Assembly (NCBI GenBank): GCA_022750295.1
Contig: JAKIVZ010000003.1
Location: 62,001 to 126,000, forward strand
Direction: 5' to 3'
DNA length: 64,000 bases
Source of the DNA: Candidatus Lutacidiplasma silvani
Lineage (GTDB): Archaea; Thermoplasmatota; Thermoplasmata; Lutacidiplasmatales; UBA184
Shown: positions 32,970 to 41,704 of the stretch, piece by piece
Position numbering within the stretch: the first letter of the stretch is position 1
Layout: each line of letters opens with the position of its first letter
The notes under the pieces: generated by a model
Database searches by the model: none
Told to the model about the DNA's origin: nothing
What the model saw: only the letters and a program-made list of their open reading frames with translations
Translations under genes and position numbers: made by a program

Positions 32970-34132
32970 CCCCCCCTACGCGCCGGTCGTACCGGGTCGC
33001 GATCGTCGGGGGCGGGATCGTCGGGCTGTTCACGGCGTACCATCTCCTCCGGGCCGGCGCCGGTCCGGTCGTGGTGCTCGAGCGGGGGTTCCTCTCCTCG
33101 GGCGCCTCGGGCCGGAACGGCGGCGGGGTCCGGCAACAGTGGGACACCCGGGCGACGGTCCGGCTGATGCGAGAGGCGGTCGGCGCCTGGAAGCGGTTCG
33201 GCCGCGAGTTCGGCACGAACGTCTGGTTTCGGCAGGGAGGCTACCTGTTTCTGGCGACGACCCCGGACGAGGTCGGACGGCTCCACAAGGTGACGGAGGC
33301 CGTCCGGGCGGAGGGGCTCGATGGGCGTCTCCTCGACGCGACCGACGTCCCCCGCCACGCGCCCGCGCTCTCGCTGGACGGGGTGCTTGGCGCGACGTTC
33401 CTGCGGACCGACGGGACCCTCTACCCGTTCCCGGGGGTGTGGGGGGTCTACGAGGCGGTCCGGGCGCTCGGCGGCGAGGTGTGCCTCGGCGTCGAGGTCA
33501 CCGGGGTCCGGATCGAGGGCGGCCGCGCCGTCGGTCTTACCACGTCCGCGGGCCCGGTCGACGCGACCACCGTCGTGAATGCGGCCGGGGGATGGTCGGC
33601 CGACGTCTCCCGGTTGGCCGGGCTCGCGGTCCCGAACGTGGCGAGCCGCCACGAGATCCTGGCCACCGAGCCGCTGAAGCCGTTCCTGGATCCGATGGTG
33701 ATCCGGCTCTCCGACGGACTCTACTTCAGCCAGACGATGCGCGGGGAGGTCGTCGGCGGGCTCGCCGTGCCCCATCCGACCGGGACCCGGGCCGGCGTCC
33801 CGACGTCGGTCGCGTTCCTCGGGTCGATGTCCCGGTCGCTCGTCCGGCTCGTGCCGGCGCTGGCGCCGGTGGGCGTGCTCCGCGCGTGGTCCGGGTACTA
33901 CGACGATACGCCGGACGGGTTCCCGGTGATCGGGGAAGACCCGCGGCTCCCCGGGTTCGTCCACGCGAACGGGTTCAGCGGCCACGGGTTCATGCTCTCC
34001 CCCGCCTCGTCGAAGCGGGTCGCGAAGGCGGTGATGGGCGAACCGACCGACCTCGACCCCGCGCAGTTCTCCCCGGGCCGGTTCCTCGACCCGCACCGGG
34101 CGGCGACTCCCGAAGGGCTGCAGCCGGGGTAG
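32966..34132 (+). CDS. FAD-dependent oxidoreductase, DadA/SoxB/HcnC-like beta subunit
   Basis: A 388-residue DAO-family flavoprotein. FAD motif VAIVGGGIVGLFTAYHLLRAG, then GASGRNGGGVRQQW near the FAD, mid-domain NAAGGWSADVSRLAG, and the C-terminal YYDDTPDGFPVIGED and GFSGHGFMLSPASS characteristic of sarcosine oxidase beta, D-amino-acid or proline dehydrogenase subunits. The beta subunit carries the substrate site and covalent or tight FAD. ATGA overlap with the alpha gene ensures equal production. Substrate could be glycine (HCN synthase), sarcosine, proline or a D-amino acid. Confidence 0.88.
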   Translation: MTPPTRRSYRVAIVGGGIVGLFTAYHLLRAGAGPVVVLERGFLSSGASGRNGGGVRQQWDTRATVRLMREAVGAWKRFGREFGTNVWFRQGGYLFLATTPDEVGRLHKVTEAVRAEGLDGRLLDATDVPRHAPALSLDGVLGATFLRTDGTLYPFPGVWGVYEAVRALGGEVCLGVEVTGVRIEGGRAVGLTTSAGPVDATTVVNAAGGWSADVSRLAGLAVPNVASRHEILATEPLKPFLDPMVIRLSDGLYFSQTMRGEVVGGLAVPHPTGTRAGVPTSVAFLGSMSRSLVRLVPALAPVGVLRAWSGYYDDTPDGFPVIGEDPRLPGFVHANGFSGHGFMLSPASSKRVAKAVMGEPTDLDPAQFSPGRFLDPHRAATPEGLQPG

Positions 34133-34190
34133 GGCGCCGACCGCCCGCCCCATCGGCAAACCGTTTCCCCCCCGTCCCGGTCGGGAGTCC

Positions 34191-35498
34191 GTGTTCGACC
34201 GGTCGCCGGCGAATCCGTTCCCCGGGCCGACGCCCGAGGGGAAGGGGGCCGACGCGATGCACGCGACGGCGTTCCGGGCGGCGGTGGAGGGGGCCGACGC
34301 GTACCATGGCGTCCGGTCCGCGCTGCGGCGCGACGGGCCGACCGTCCGGCTCGGGAACCGGTTCGCCCCGATCGCCCGCTTCCGGGAGATCGCGTTCGTT
34401 TCGGTCGGGAACGCCGCGATCTCGGCGGCGTACGGGGCGCACGACGCGCTCGGGTCTGCGATCACCCAGGGGTACATGGCCGGGCCGAACCCGGTCCCCC
34501 CGGAGATCCCGTTCCGCGGCACCGTCGTGCCCCCCGGTCGGCCCGGCCGGGCCGGGGCCGACGCCGCTCTCGCCGACATCCTCGAGCTCGCCGCCGGTCT
34601 CGGCGAGAAGGACCTCCTCGTCCTCCTCGTGACCCCGGGGGCGGTCGTGACGCTGGCCGCGCCTCCCCCGGGGTTCGACGGCCCGGCGTGGAGCGAATGG
34701 CTCTCGTCCCTCTCCGCCGCCGGGGCGTCGTCGGCCGAGGTCGCGGTCGTCGTGCGGGCGCTCGGCCGGGGCGGCGTCGGAGGTCGAGTGGCCGCCGCCG
34801 CGTCGGCCGCGGAGGTCCTCCCGCTCGTCGTCGACCGGGGGGAGGGGGGCGTCCGGGTCGGGGGGGGCCCCAGCGTGGCGGTCTCCCCGACCGAGCGGGC
34901 CGAGGCCCGGGCGACGCTGGAGCGGCTCGGGCGGCTCGCCGGCCTTCCCGCGGAGGCCCGGGCCACGTTGGCCCCGGACCCGTCCCTTCCCCGGTCGATC
35001 TCCCGCAAGCTCCACCGTCCCGTGGCGGTCGCCGGCCCGTCGGAAGCGCTCCGCTCGGCGGGCGATGCGATCACCACCCGCGGCTACACGTCCCGGCTCG
35101 CGGCGATGACGATCGGAGGCAACGCGCCGACCGCCGCCGCCGACTTCGTGGACCGGGCCGACGGCGTCGTCGCGTCGGCCCTCGGCGGGGGGGCGCCGAA
35201 GTCGAAGGGCGTCGTCGTGTTCGCGCCGTCGACCCTGAACGTCCCGGAGGGCGACGACGAGCGGACCCAATTCGTCGCGTTCGCGGCCGCGGCTTCGGCC
35301 CGGATCCGCCGCCGCGGGATGACCGTCGGCGTCTACCAGACCGGCGCTCTCCCCGAGCCGAAGGGGGCGGCGGGCGTCGTCGTCGACGCCGCGGGGAGCG
35401 CCGGCCCGGCGGTGCCGCGACCGCTCGCGATGCGGCCCGGGATCACCGACGTCGGCTGCCTCCTCGTCGCGGTTGCGCCGTCGGAGCCGACGCCGTGA
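34191..35498 (+). CDS. degenerate glycerate 2-kinase (GckA/MOFRL)-like protein
   Basis: A 435-residue protein collinear with GckA-type glycerate kinases (DUF4147 plus MOFRL), but with key motifs replaced. Where family members have GKAA it reads VSVGNAAIS; for GHPxPDxxS it has PGRPGRAGADAA; for SGGGSAL it has LLVTPGAVVTL; for SDVxGD..xxSGPT it has DRGEGGVRVGGGPSV; the C-terminal GRGGRNQE and DGxDG blocks are GDDERTQFVAFAAA and LPEPKGAAG. So it probably cannot phosphorylate glycerate. It lies 58 bp after the dehydrogenase beta gene, and its stop overlaps the transporter start (GTGA), so it belongs to that operon. Role unknown. Alignment was by eye. Confidence 0.65.
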   Translation: MFDRSPANPFPGPTPEGKGADAMHATAFRAAVEGADAYHGVRSALRRDGPTVRLGNRFAPIARFREIAFVSVGNAAISAAYGAHDALGSAITQGYMAGPNPVPPEIPFRGTVVPPGRPGRAGADAALADILELAAGLGEKDLLVLLVTPGAVVTLAAPPPGFDGPAWSEWLSSLSAAGASSAEVAVVVRALGRGGVGGRVAAAASAAEVLPLVVDRGEGGVRVGGGPSVAVSPTERAEARATLERLGRLAGLPAEARATLAPDPSLPRSISRKLHRPVAVAGPSEALRSAGDAITTRGYTSRLAAMTIGGNAPTAAADFVDRADGVVASALGGGAPKSKGVVVFAPSTLNVPEGDDERTQFVAFAAAASARIRRRGMTVGVYQTGALPEPKGAAGVVVDAAGSAGPAVPRPLAMRPGITDVGCLLVAVAPSEPTP

Positions 35499-36748
35499 GC
35501 CTCGGCGGACCCGAGGTCCCCGTCCGAGGGGGCGGGTTCGCCGCCTACCGCCGGCTCTTCCGGCAGCGCCGGTTCACGTGGTTCTTCCTCTCGCAGGCGG
35601 CCGGCGACGCGGGGTACGCGATCTACACGATCGCGATCCCGTTCCTCGCCTACCGGATCTCGGGGAGCTTCGCCGTCGCCGGACTCGTCCTCGGGATCGA
35701 GTTCGCCGTCTACGCGCTCTCGTTCCTCGCCGGTCCGGTCGTCGACAAAGTCGCCGACCTGCGGACGATCCTCCTGATCGGGTACCCGATCCAGGGCGCG
35801 TTCGCCCTCGTCCTGGGCTGGCTCGCCGGGACCGGGACGCTGACGGTCCCGCTCCTCCTCGCCCTCGTGGTCGCGATCTCGGTCCCGTGGAACTTCACGT
35901 GGACCGCGACGAACGCGATCCCCCCGAAGATCGTCGGCCCCGAGGAGCTGTTCCCGGCGAGCTCGCTCCTCTCGGTCGTCTCCGACGCCACCCAGGTCGT
36001 CGGGTATGCGGCCGGGGCGGCCCTCATCCTCTTCCTGAGCGCCGCCGCCGGCCCGGTCCTCTACGGGGTCGCCAACTTCGCGGCCGCCGCGTTCGCGATC
36101 CCCGTGCTCGTCCCCCAGGCGAGCGTCGCCCGTGCGTGGTGGCACGACCTGGTCGAGGGGCTGCGGGCGTTCGCCCACGGCGGCGGGCGGCCGCTCGTCG
36201 CCCTCAGCTCGTTCTCGGCGGCCGAGGCGTTCCTCGGGGCGGGTCCGCCCCTCCTGATCCTCGCCGCCGCGAACGCGCGGGCCGCGGCCGCCGCGGGGAC
36301 GTACGGCGTCCTGTTCACGGCGTTCGCGGTCGGCGGGGTCGTCGGCGCCCTCGGGCTCGGCGCCGCGAACCCGCGGGCCCGGCTCGGCGTCACGCTCGTC
36401 GCGGCGACCGTGGCCGAGGGGGTCCTGATCACCGGAGCCGTCGTCCTCGCGCCGTACGGCGTCTTCGCCGCACCTCTTTGGTTCGGGGTCGGGGCCGTCG
36501 ACCTCGTGTTCTACCAGGTCGTCGTCGTCTTCCTCCAGGCGACGAGCCCGCCCGACCTCGTCGGACGGACATTGACGAACCACTACCTGTTCCGGGGAAC
36601 CGGGCGCGCCGCCGGGGCGACCGCGATCGGCGGGCTCCTCGCGCTCGCCCCACTGGTCGTGATCGGCGTGGCGAGCGGGCTCGCGTTCCTCGTCGTCGCG
36701 GGGCTCGCCGTCGTCCTGATCCCGACGGTCCGGCGACTGGCGTTCTAG
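35495..36748 (+). CDS. MFS transporter
   Basis: A 417-residue integral membrane protein with about 12 helices. MFS features: a short cytosolic start (YRRLFRQRRFTWFFLSQAAG), a helix 2-3 loop reading PVVDKVADLRTIL in place of the usual G-x-x-D-R, and a central cytosolic loop (WWHDLVEGLRAFAHGGG). It resembles the MFS branch without strong substrate motifs. GTG start overlaps the preceding stop. Being the last gene of the dehydrogenase operon, it may carry the enzyme's substrate or product. Its stop codon shares the palindromic CTAG with the convergent next gene. Confidence 0.85.
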   Translation: MSLGGPEVPVRGGGFAAYRRLFRQRRFTWFFLSQAAGDAGYAIYTIAIPFLAYRISGSFAVAGLVLGIEFAVYALSFLAGPVVDKVADLRTILLIGYPIQGAFALVLGWLAGTGTLTVPLLLALVVAISVPWNFTWTATNAIPPKIVGPEELFPASSLLSVVSDATQVVGYAAGAALILFLSAAAGPVLYGVANFAAAAFAIPVLVPQASVARAWWHDLVEGLRAFAHGGGRPLVALSSFSAAEAFLGAGPPLLILAAANARAAAAAGTYGVLFTAFAVGGVVGALGLGAANPRARLGVTLVAATVAEGVLITGAVVLAPYGVFAAPLWFGVGAVDLVFYQVVVVFLQATSPPDLVGRTLTNHYLFRGTGRAAGATAIGGLLALAPLVVIGVASGLAFLVVAGLAVVLIPTVRRLAF

Positions 36749-37404
36749 GTCGACGCGGGGGGCGCTTCGGGGGGGCCGAAATGCCGCTTGAGCGCCATGT
36801 ACTCCTCGTACGAGATCTGGCGACGCGCCCGGACGGCCCCGGCCTGCCGGAGCGATTCGATCCGGTACTGGGACAGGAGCTCCGTCACCGGGCGGGCCCG
36901 GCTCGGCGTCCGGTCGTTCTCGAGCGGCGCGGCCGCGATCGGCCGGTCGGTGACGGGGATCTCCTCCACGCGGGCCGGCATCGGTGCGCCGGCGACGACG
37001 GGACCGGCGAGGTAGCCGCGGAGCGCTTCGGCCTCCCCCGACGTCAACTCGCCCTCGGCCAGGAGCAGCTCGACGAGCTCGCTCTGCCGGGGCCGATACG
37101 TTTCGACGAGCTCGGTGAGCGTGCGGTCGTCCCGCGGGGGGGTCGTCGGAGCGAACCCGGCGAGCCGGGACGCCTCGGCGAGGTCGCGGTCGAGGGTGGC
37201 GATCGCCTCCCCCAGCTCGGCGACCGTCGGACCGGACGCCGACGCCGGAAACCGGGCCTCGAGCCGCAGCCGTCGCGGGGGTTCGCCGGTCCGGGCCGCC
37301 TCCCCCTCGACGCTGACGACGACCTCGGTCCGCTCCGGTGCCATCGACGGGACGGAGCCGGCCCGAGGGAAAAGGAGTTCGCGCCGCCGGGGCCCATCGT
37401 CCAC
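36745..37404 (-). CDS. protein of unknown function with helical repeats
   Basis: A 219-residue soluble protein. GTG start chosen at 37404 because a TATA-like gatatt (37429-37434) lies 27 bp upstream; an internal ATG at 37344 is possible. Residues 20-50 form a beta segment (TEVVVSVEGEAARTGE, RLRLEARFPAS); 55-130 is helical and acidic (LGEAIATLDRDLAEASRLAG, SELVELLLAEGELTSGEAEAL); the last 40 residues (VTELLSQYRIESLRQ, RRQISYEEYMALKRHFG) look like a short-hairpin segment. Unrecognised. Confidence 0.65.
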   Translation of the reverse strand: MDDGPRRRELLFPRAGSVPSMAPERTEVVVSVEGEAARTGEPPRRLRLEARFPASASGPTVAELGEAIATLDRDLAEASRLAGFAPTTPPRDDRTLTELVETYRPRQSELVELLLAEGELTSGEAEALRGYLAGPVVAGAPMPARVEEIPVTDRPIAAAPLENDRTPSRARPVTELLSQYRIESLRQAGAVRARRQISYEEYMALKRHFGPPEAPPAST

Positions 37405-37503
37405 CCTAAAACTTACCTTCGGTAATCTGATATTGTTAGATGACGTGATATAGCACAGTAACTATTTATGGCCCGCTCGCCTCTAGCTTCCTCGAGGTTC
37501 CCT

Positions 37504-37980
37504 ATGTCGTATCGTGAATCCGCCCGTCGTGTTCCCCCCTCCGGCGCGCCCGACGGCATGTGCGCCCCGGGCGAGGCGTCGCTCTGCCCCGTCCTGGCCG
37601 CCGTCGGCGTGATCGGCACCGAATGGCGTCTCGCCATCGTGCACCGGCTGCTCGCCGGCCCCCAGCGGTTCAGCGAGCTCCTCCGGTCCAACTCCCGCCT
37701 GAACGCGAAGACGCTCAGCGCGACGCTGAAGTTCCTCGAGAACTCCGGCGTGGTCCAGCGGACGGTCGTGAGCACGCGTCCGTTCTCCGTCGTCTATTCC
37801 CTGACGGAGATGGGACTCGGGCTCGCCCCCGCGGCCCGCGAGCTCCGGGCGTGGGGCGAGCGCTGGCTCCTCCCGCGCGCGGCCTCGGGACAGCGCCCAC
37901 CGGTCCCGCGGACTCCCGCCATCCAGGGCGAACTCCCGCGGATCGTCGTCTCCGACAGCCCGATCCGGCGCGCCTCCTAG
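37504..37980 (+). CDS. HxlR-type winged-helix regulator
   Basis: A 158-residue regulator. Residues ~25-115 carry the HxlR signature: LCPVLAAVGVIGTEWRLAIV, LAGPQRFSELLRSNSRLNAK, TLSATLKFLENSGVVQR and VVYSLTEMGLGLAPAARELRAWGERW. Cys near residues 20-28 (MCAPGEASLCPVL) could be redox sensors, as in HypR-type members. An AT-rich promoter (gatatagcac and actatttatgg, 37450-37470) precedes it. The ATG at 37504 is chosen over 37468 and 37558 as best spaced from the second AT box. Target unknown. Confidence 0.85.
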   Translation: MSYRESARRVPPSGAPDGMCAPGEASLCPVLAAVGVIGTEWRLAIVHRLLAGPQRFSELLRSNSRLNAKTLSATLKFLENSGVVQRTVVSTRPFSVVYSLTEMGLGLAPAARELRAWGERWLLPRAASGQRPPVPRTPAIQGELPRIVVSDSPIRRAS

Positions 37981-38786
37981 CCGGACTCCGCCGGGCGAAG
38001 CGGTCCCTGACGGGACCGTTTCGCCCCCTCCCATCCGCGCTTGAAATACCCGGGAGACGAACTTCTTCCTGCAACCACCCCGGAAGGGTCCCCTTACATC
38101 CCCAAGGAGACGGCACCGCGTCTCGGGAGTGCGGGGGACCCTTCCAACCCCCCCCTCGTCGGAAGGTCCCTGTCCTGTTCGTTTCTCATCGTACCGTTCC
38201 CCGCGAGGCTCGACCCGAATCGATCCCGCACGCCACTTCCGAGGCCGGCATCGAAGCCCGATTCTCCGCTCCGAGGCGCGACTTCGGCTCGGCGGCACCG
38301 TTCAACGTTCGGGCTCGTGCGAACGAACCACTCCCCCGGAGTGCTCGTCCCGTCCGCACCCCCGAACGAGGATCGACCGGTACCCCGTCGCGAGGCCCCG
38401 CTCTCCGCGGCCCATCGCCACGTCACCGCTCGCGCCTCCGAATCCCCACGGCCCGCTCGGTCGACGCGACCCCCGTCGCTTCGCCCGACCTGGCCAACGA
38501 CCGGACCCGACGACCGGCCGGAGCGAGGGACCGCTCTGACCTCCGCCGCGCGCTGAGCGGGAACGCTACCGGGAGACGGTAGCGGCGTCCCCGGCCGGCG
38601 AGTCGTCCGATCCGCGATCTTCCCGGTGATCCCACCGGACCCGGAACTCCCCGCGTCGCCGCCCGACCCCGGGCGGCGGCCGGACGTCGGGGAGGACCGT
38701 CGACCCACCGACCGGACGGGCCGTCGCCCCGTCCCCGAGCGCCCCCCGGTCGGTCGTCCGACGGCCGGGGGGCAGGATGGTTTCGA
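37981..38786. other. long region without a protein gene
   Basis: About 800 bp. Several frames are open on both strands but all have the Arg/Ser/Pro-rich composition of GC-rich shadow frames. The left part holds a promoter-like TTGAAATACC (38041-38050) and a nested hairpin (38082-38145). The rest shows only short GC inverted repeats. Confidence 0.5.
38072..38160 (+). ncRNA. candidate structured non-coding RNA
   Basis: A 12-bp perfect outer stem (ggaagggtcccc at 38082-38093 with its complement at 38134-38145) encloses an inner hairpin gagacg/cgtctc with a 6-base loop (38107-38124). A TATA-like TTGAAATACC lies about 26 bp upstream of 38072, and a C-rich tract follows. No coding potential. Function unknown; a long leader or attenuator is also possible. 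Confidence 0.35.
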
Positions 38787-39104
38787 ATGTCGTCGTCGCG
38801 AAGCGCCGTACGGCGCCCCCCAGAACCGGTTCGTCTCCCCATCGCCGAACTCGCCCCGTCGTCCGGCCGCGTCCGTCGCCTCGGCCGGATCCGGCTTCCG
38901 CTTTCGCTCCGCCAGCGCCCCTGGGCGACCGCGTACCGGCTCCCCGACGGCCGCACGATCTGGTGCGTGCGCCTCTGCCGGGACGGCGAGGTCGTCCGCT
39001 CGGTCGTCTCGACCGCGACCCTTCGCGCCTACGCCGGGCGCTCCGGCCTCGACGGCCTCGCCGAGGCCGTCGACGCCATCGTCGGAGCGGAGGTCGTCCG
39101 GTGA
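38787..39104 (+). CDS. small protein preceding the VirD4-like ATPase
   Basis: A 105-residue protein. The first 40 residues are Arg-rich; residues 45-105 form a compact beta/alpha unit (WATAYRLPDGRTIWCVRLCR, SVVSTATLRAYAGRSGLDGL). Its stop overlaps the start of the ATPase gene (GTGA), which argues it is real and functionally linked. Could be a DNA-binding or adaptor protein of the transfer system; unrecognised. Confidence 0.6.
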   Translation: MSSSRSAVRRPPEPVRLPIAELAPSSGRVRRLGRIRLPLSLRQRPWATAYRLPDGRTIWCVRLCRDGEVVRSVVSTATLRAYAGRSGLDGLAEAVDAIVGAEVVR

Positions 39105-41704
39105 CCGCCGACCGCCCGACCTCCGCGCTTTGGTTCGAGCCGCGCAGCGACACCTGGTCGGGAGAGTTCCTCGGCCGGCTCGCCTCGCTCGCCTCCGCCG
39201 CCCCGTTCGGGACCGGCTGGCTCGTCGCCCGGCGCACCGGATTTCCCGGTGTGGCCGTGGTCGGCGGCGACCGGGTCGCCCGCGAGGTGGCGGTCGCCGC
39301 GGCCGGTCCCTGGCCCGGCCGGATCGCCACCGTCGGTTCCGCGGTGTTCGGGGTTCCCGACCCGGCGGACCGGTTCGCGGCGCTCGCCCGCCCCGGCTGG
39401 GGGTGGCGGTCGCCCGACCCGGCCGAACCGGCGCCGGGGCCGCGCCCTGTCGAGCCGGTCCGCCCCCGACTCGAGGTCGCGGTCCCGTCGGCCCGCCCGT
39501 CCGGTGGGCGGCAGTGCCATTGGTTCTCGACGGGCACCGGGCGGCTCGCGGTGCGGGTCCGGGTCTGGGCCCGGGACGACCGGTGCTCGCCGTCTGGGTC
39601 GCTCGCGCGTCTCGCCGGCGACGCGCTCGAGACGCTCCGTACCGCGGGAGTGCCGGCCGAGCTCCGCGAGCTCCCGAACACCGCGCGCCGCCGGGACGCG
39701 TGGGGGGGTGGCCGCGTCGGGTCGTTCGCCGCCGGCCCGCTCGAGCGGTTGACCCCGGGGGTGGCGGCCGCGGTCGCGCTCGGGCCCCGTCCGCCGGTCG
39801 TCCTCGACGACGTGGCGGTCGGTCGCCACATCGTCGTGGTCGGGGCGTCCGGGGCGGGGAAGACCTCGCTGCTCGCCGAGGTCGCTGCGAACCGGGTCGA
39901 GCGGGGCGCGCCGGTCGTCGCGTTCGACCTGCACGGCGACCTCGCGCCCGCGATCGCGGCGCGCCTCACGCCCCCGGCGCTCGCCCGCCTCGTCGCCATC
40001 GACGCCGGCGGGCCGCTCGACCGGATCCCCGGCGTCCGGCTCCTCGGCGAGGTCGGCCCGGCCGACGCCGGACCGGCCGCCGCCCACGTGGTCGCCGCGC
40101 TGAAGCGGCTCACTTCCGACTCGGGGGACGTCTACTGGGGGTTCCGGCTCGAACGGACCCTCGACGCGTTCGTCCGGCTCGCCCAGGAGGAGGGCGGTGG
40201 CCTCGTCGACGTCTACGCGCTCCTCACCGACCCGCGGCGGCGGGACGCCGCCCGGCTGACGACCCGGCAGCCGGCGCTCGCCGCCTTCCTCGACGAACTT
40301 CCCGCGCTCCTGCGGCGGAATGCGGAATACCTGGCCCCCGCGACGGCCCGGGTCGCCAAGGTCGCCCTCGCGCCCCGGATCGCCCGGCTCCTCGACCCGG
40401 ACGGCCCCGGGCTTCCCGTCGTCCCGTTGCTGGGCGCGGGGCGCTCGATCGTCTGGCGGATCCCGTTCGCCGACCTCGGCCCGGAGGGGGCGGGGTTCGC
40501 CGCGACGCTCCTCGCCACGCACGTGTACCTCGCGCTCGCCTCGCTCGGGGCGACCGCGGACGGCGCGGTGCGGGCGGCGTTCGTGGTCGACGAGGCGTCG
40601 TCGATCTCGCCCCGGCTCCTCGCGGAGATCCTCGCCGACGGACGGAAGTTCGGGGTGGGGGCGGTCGTGGCGACGCAGTACCCCGGTCGGCTCGCACCGG
40701 AGGCCCGGGCCGCCGCGGAGGGGGCGGCCGGCACCCACGTCGTGTTCCGGGTGCCGGCGCCGGTGGCGGCCGCCACCGCCGAGTGGGCGGGGCTCGACCG
40801 GTCGGCCGAGCCGCTCCTCTCGGCGCTGCCGGACGGGACCGCGGTCGCGGTCCGGTCCGGCGACGGCGGATCCCGCGGCGCGGTCGACGTCCGGGCGGGG
40901 AGCGCCGACGGTGGGGTCGCGTGGGAGTCGGCCCGCGCGGCGAGCGCCGAGGCGTGGGGGGCCCCCGGAGACGATCGGGGGGACGCCGCTCGGACGCTGA
41001 CCGACGCGGTCGCGTTCGCGCTCGCCCCCGGGCCGTGCGAGTTCCCGACGTTGGTCGAGCGGACCGGGGCGGCGCTCGGCGCCCCCGTCGATCCGGCGGC
41101 CGTCGCGGCGACCGTCGAGCGGCTCCACCAGCGCGGTTGGGTCGCGGGAGACTCCCGCCACGTCGACCTGACCGACGCCGGGGCCCGGTACCTCGGGGTC
41201 GGCGCCCCGACCGGGGCGACGAGCGAGGGCGCGGAGCACCGGGCGCTCCTCTACGCGACGTTCGCGATCCTCGCCCGCCGCGGGGCCCGTCTCGACCTCG
41301 TCCGTCAGGGCGGGTTCGACCGGCGGCTCCCCGACGGGGTCGTACGGCTCCTGCCTGCGGGGGCGGGGGACCGGTCGCCCGGCGAGCTCGACTTAGCGAT
41401 CCGGGCGGCCCGCACGACGTGGGCGTGGCGGTCGTTCGGCGGTCGGGACGCCGATGTCGAGGCGGAGGTGAGCGGCGCCGTACGGCCGGACCGGATCCGC
41501 CGGAACCTGGAGAAGGCCCGGAGCCGCGGACACTTTGCGCTGTTCGTGGTCGCCGACCCGGCGAAGGCCCGGAAGGTCCGCTCGGTCCTGGCCGCCGAGG
41601 GGGTCGGCGTCCGCGACGCTCAGGTCTGGACGGTGTCGCGCGCCCGGATCGCGGGCGGGTCGTCGACGGCCGCGTCCCGGGGGGAACGCGGGGCCGGCCC
41701 GTGA
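39101..41704 (+). CDS. VirD4/TraG-like coupling ATPase fused to a winged helix and nuclease-like domain
   Basis: An 867-residue soluble protein. Residues ~235-580 form a HerA/VirD4-type P-loop domain: Walker A GASGAGKT (248-255), FDLHGDLAPAI after it, Walker B FVVDEASS (494-501), and ATQYPGRLAPEA as the family's sensor segment. No N-terminal membrane helices, unlike classic VirD4. Residues ~630-700 are a winged helix (FPTLVERTGAALG, VERLHQRGWV). Residues ~708-850 look like a PD-(D/E)xK-type nuclease fold: LPDGVVRLL, DADVEAEVSG, RIRRNLEKARSRGHFALFV. It should drive DNA movement and may also process it. GTG start coupled to the small upstream gene. Confidence 0.78.
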   Translation: MTADRPTSALWFEPRSDTWSGEFLGRLASLASAAPFGTGWLVARRTGFPGVAVVGGDRVAREVAVAAAGPWPGRIATVGSAVFGVPDPADRFAALARPGWGWRSPDPAEPAPGPRPVEPVRPRLEVAVPSARPSGGRQCHWFSTGTGRLAVRVRVWARDDRCSPSGSLARLAGDALETLRTAGVPAELRELPNTARRRDAWGGGRVGSFAAGPLERLTPGVAAAVALGPRPPVVLDDVAVGRHIVVVGASGAGKTSLLAEVAANRVERGAPVVAFDLHGDLAPAIAARLTPPALARLVAIDAGGPLDRIPGVRLLGEVGPADAGPAAAHVVAALKRLTSDSGDVYWGFRLERTLDAFVRLAQEEGGGLVDVYALLTDPRRRDAARLTTRQPALAAFLDELPALLRRNAEYLAPATARVAKVALAPRIARLLDPDGPGLPVVPLLGAGRSIVWRIPFADLGPEGAGFAATLLATHVYLALASLGATADGAVRAAFVVDEASSISPRLLAEILADGRKFGVGAVVATQYPGRLAPEARAAAEGAAGTHVVFRVPAPVAAATAEWAGLDRSAEPLLSALPDGTAVAVRSGDGGSRGAVDVRAGSADGGVAWESARAASAEAWGAPGDDRGDAARTLTDAVAFALAPGPCEFPTLVERTGAALGAPVDPAAVAATVERLHQRGWVAGDSRHVDLTDAGARYLGVGAPTGATSEGAEHRALLYATFAILARRGARLDLVRQGGFDRRLPDGVVRLLPAGAGDRSPGELDLAIRAARTTWAWRSFGGRDADVEAEVSGAVRPDRIRRNLEKARSRGHFALFVVADPAKARKVRSVLAAEGVGVRDAQVWTVSRARIAGGSSTAASRGERGAGP

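Noticed and set aside
38094..38708. A 204-codon minus-strand frame in the region before the transfer locus
   Set aside because: Ser/Arg/Gly-rich composition, overlaps the hairpin, equally open in other frames.
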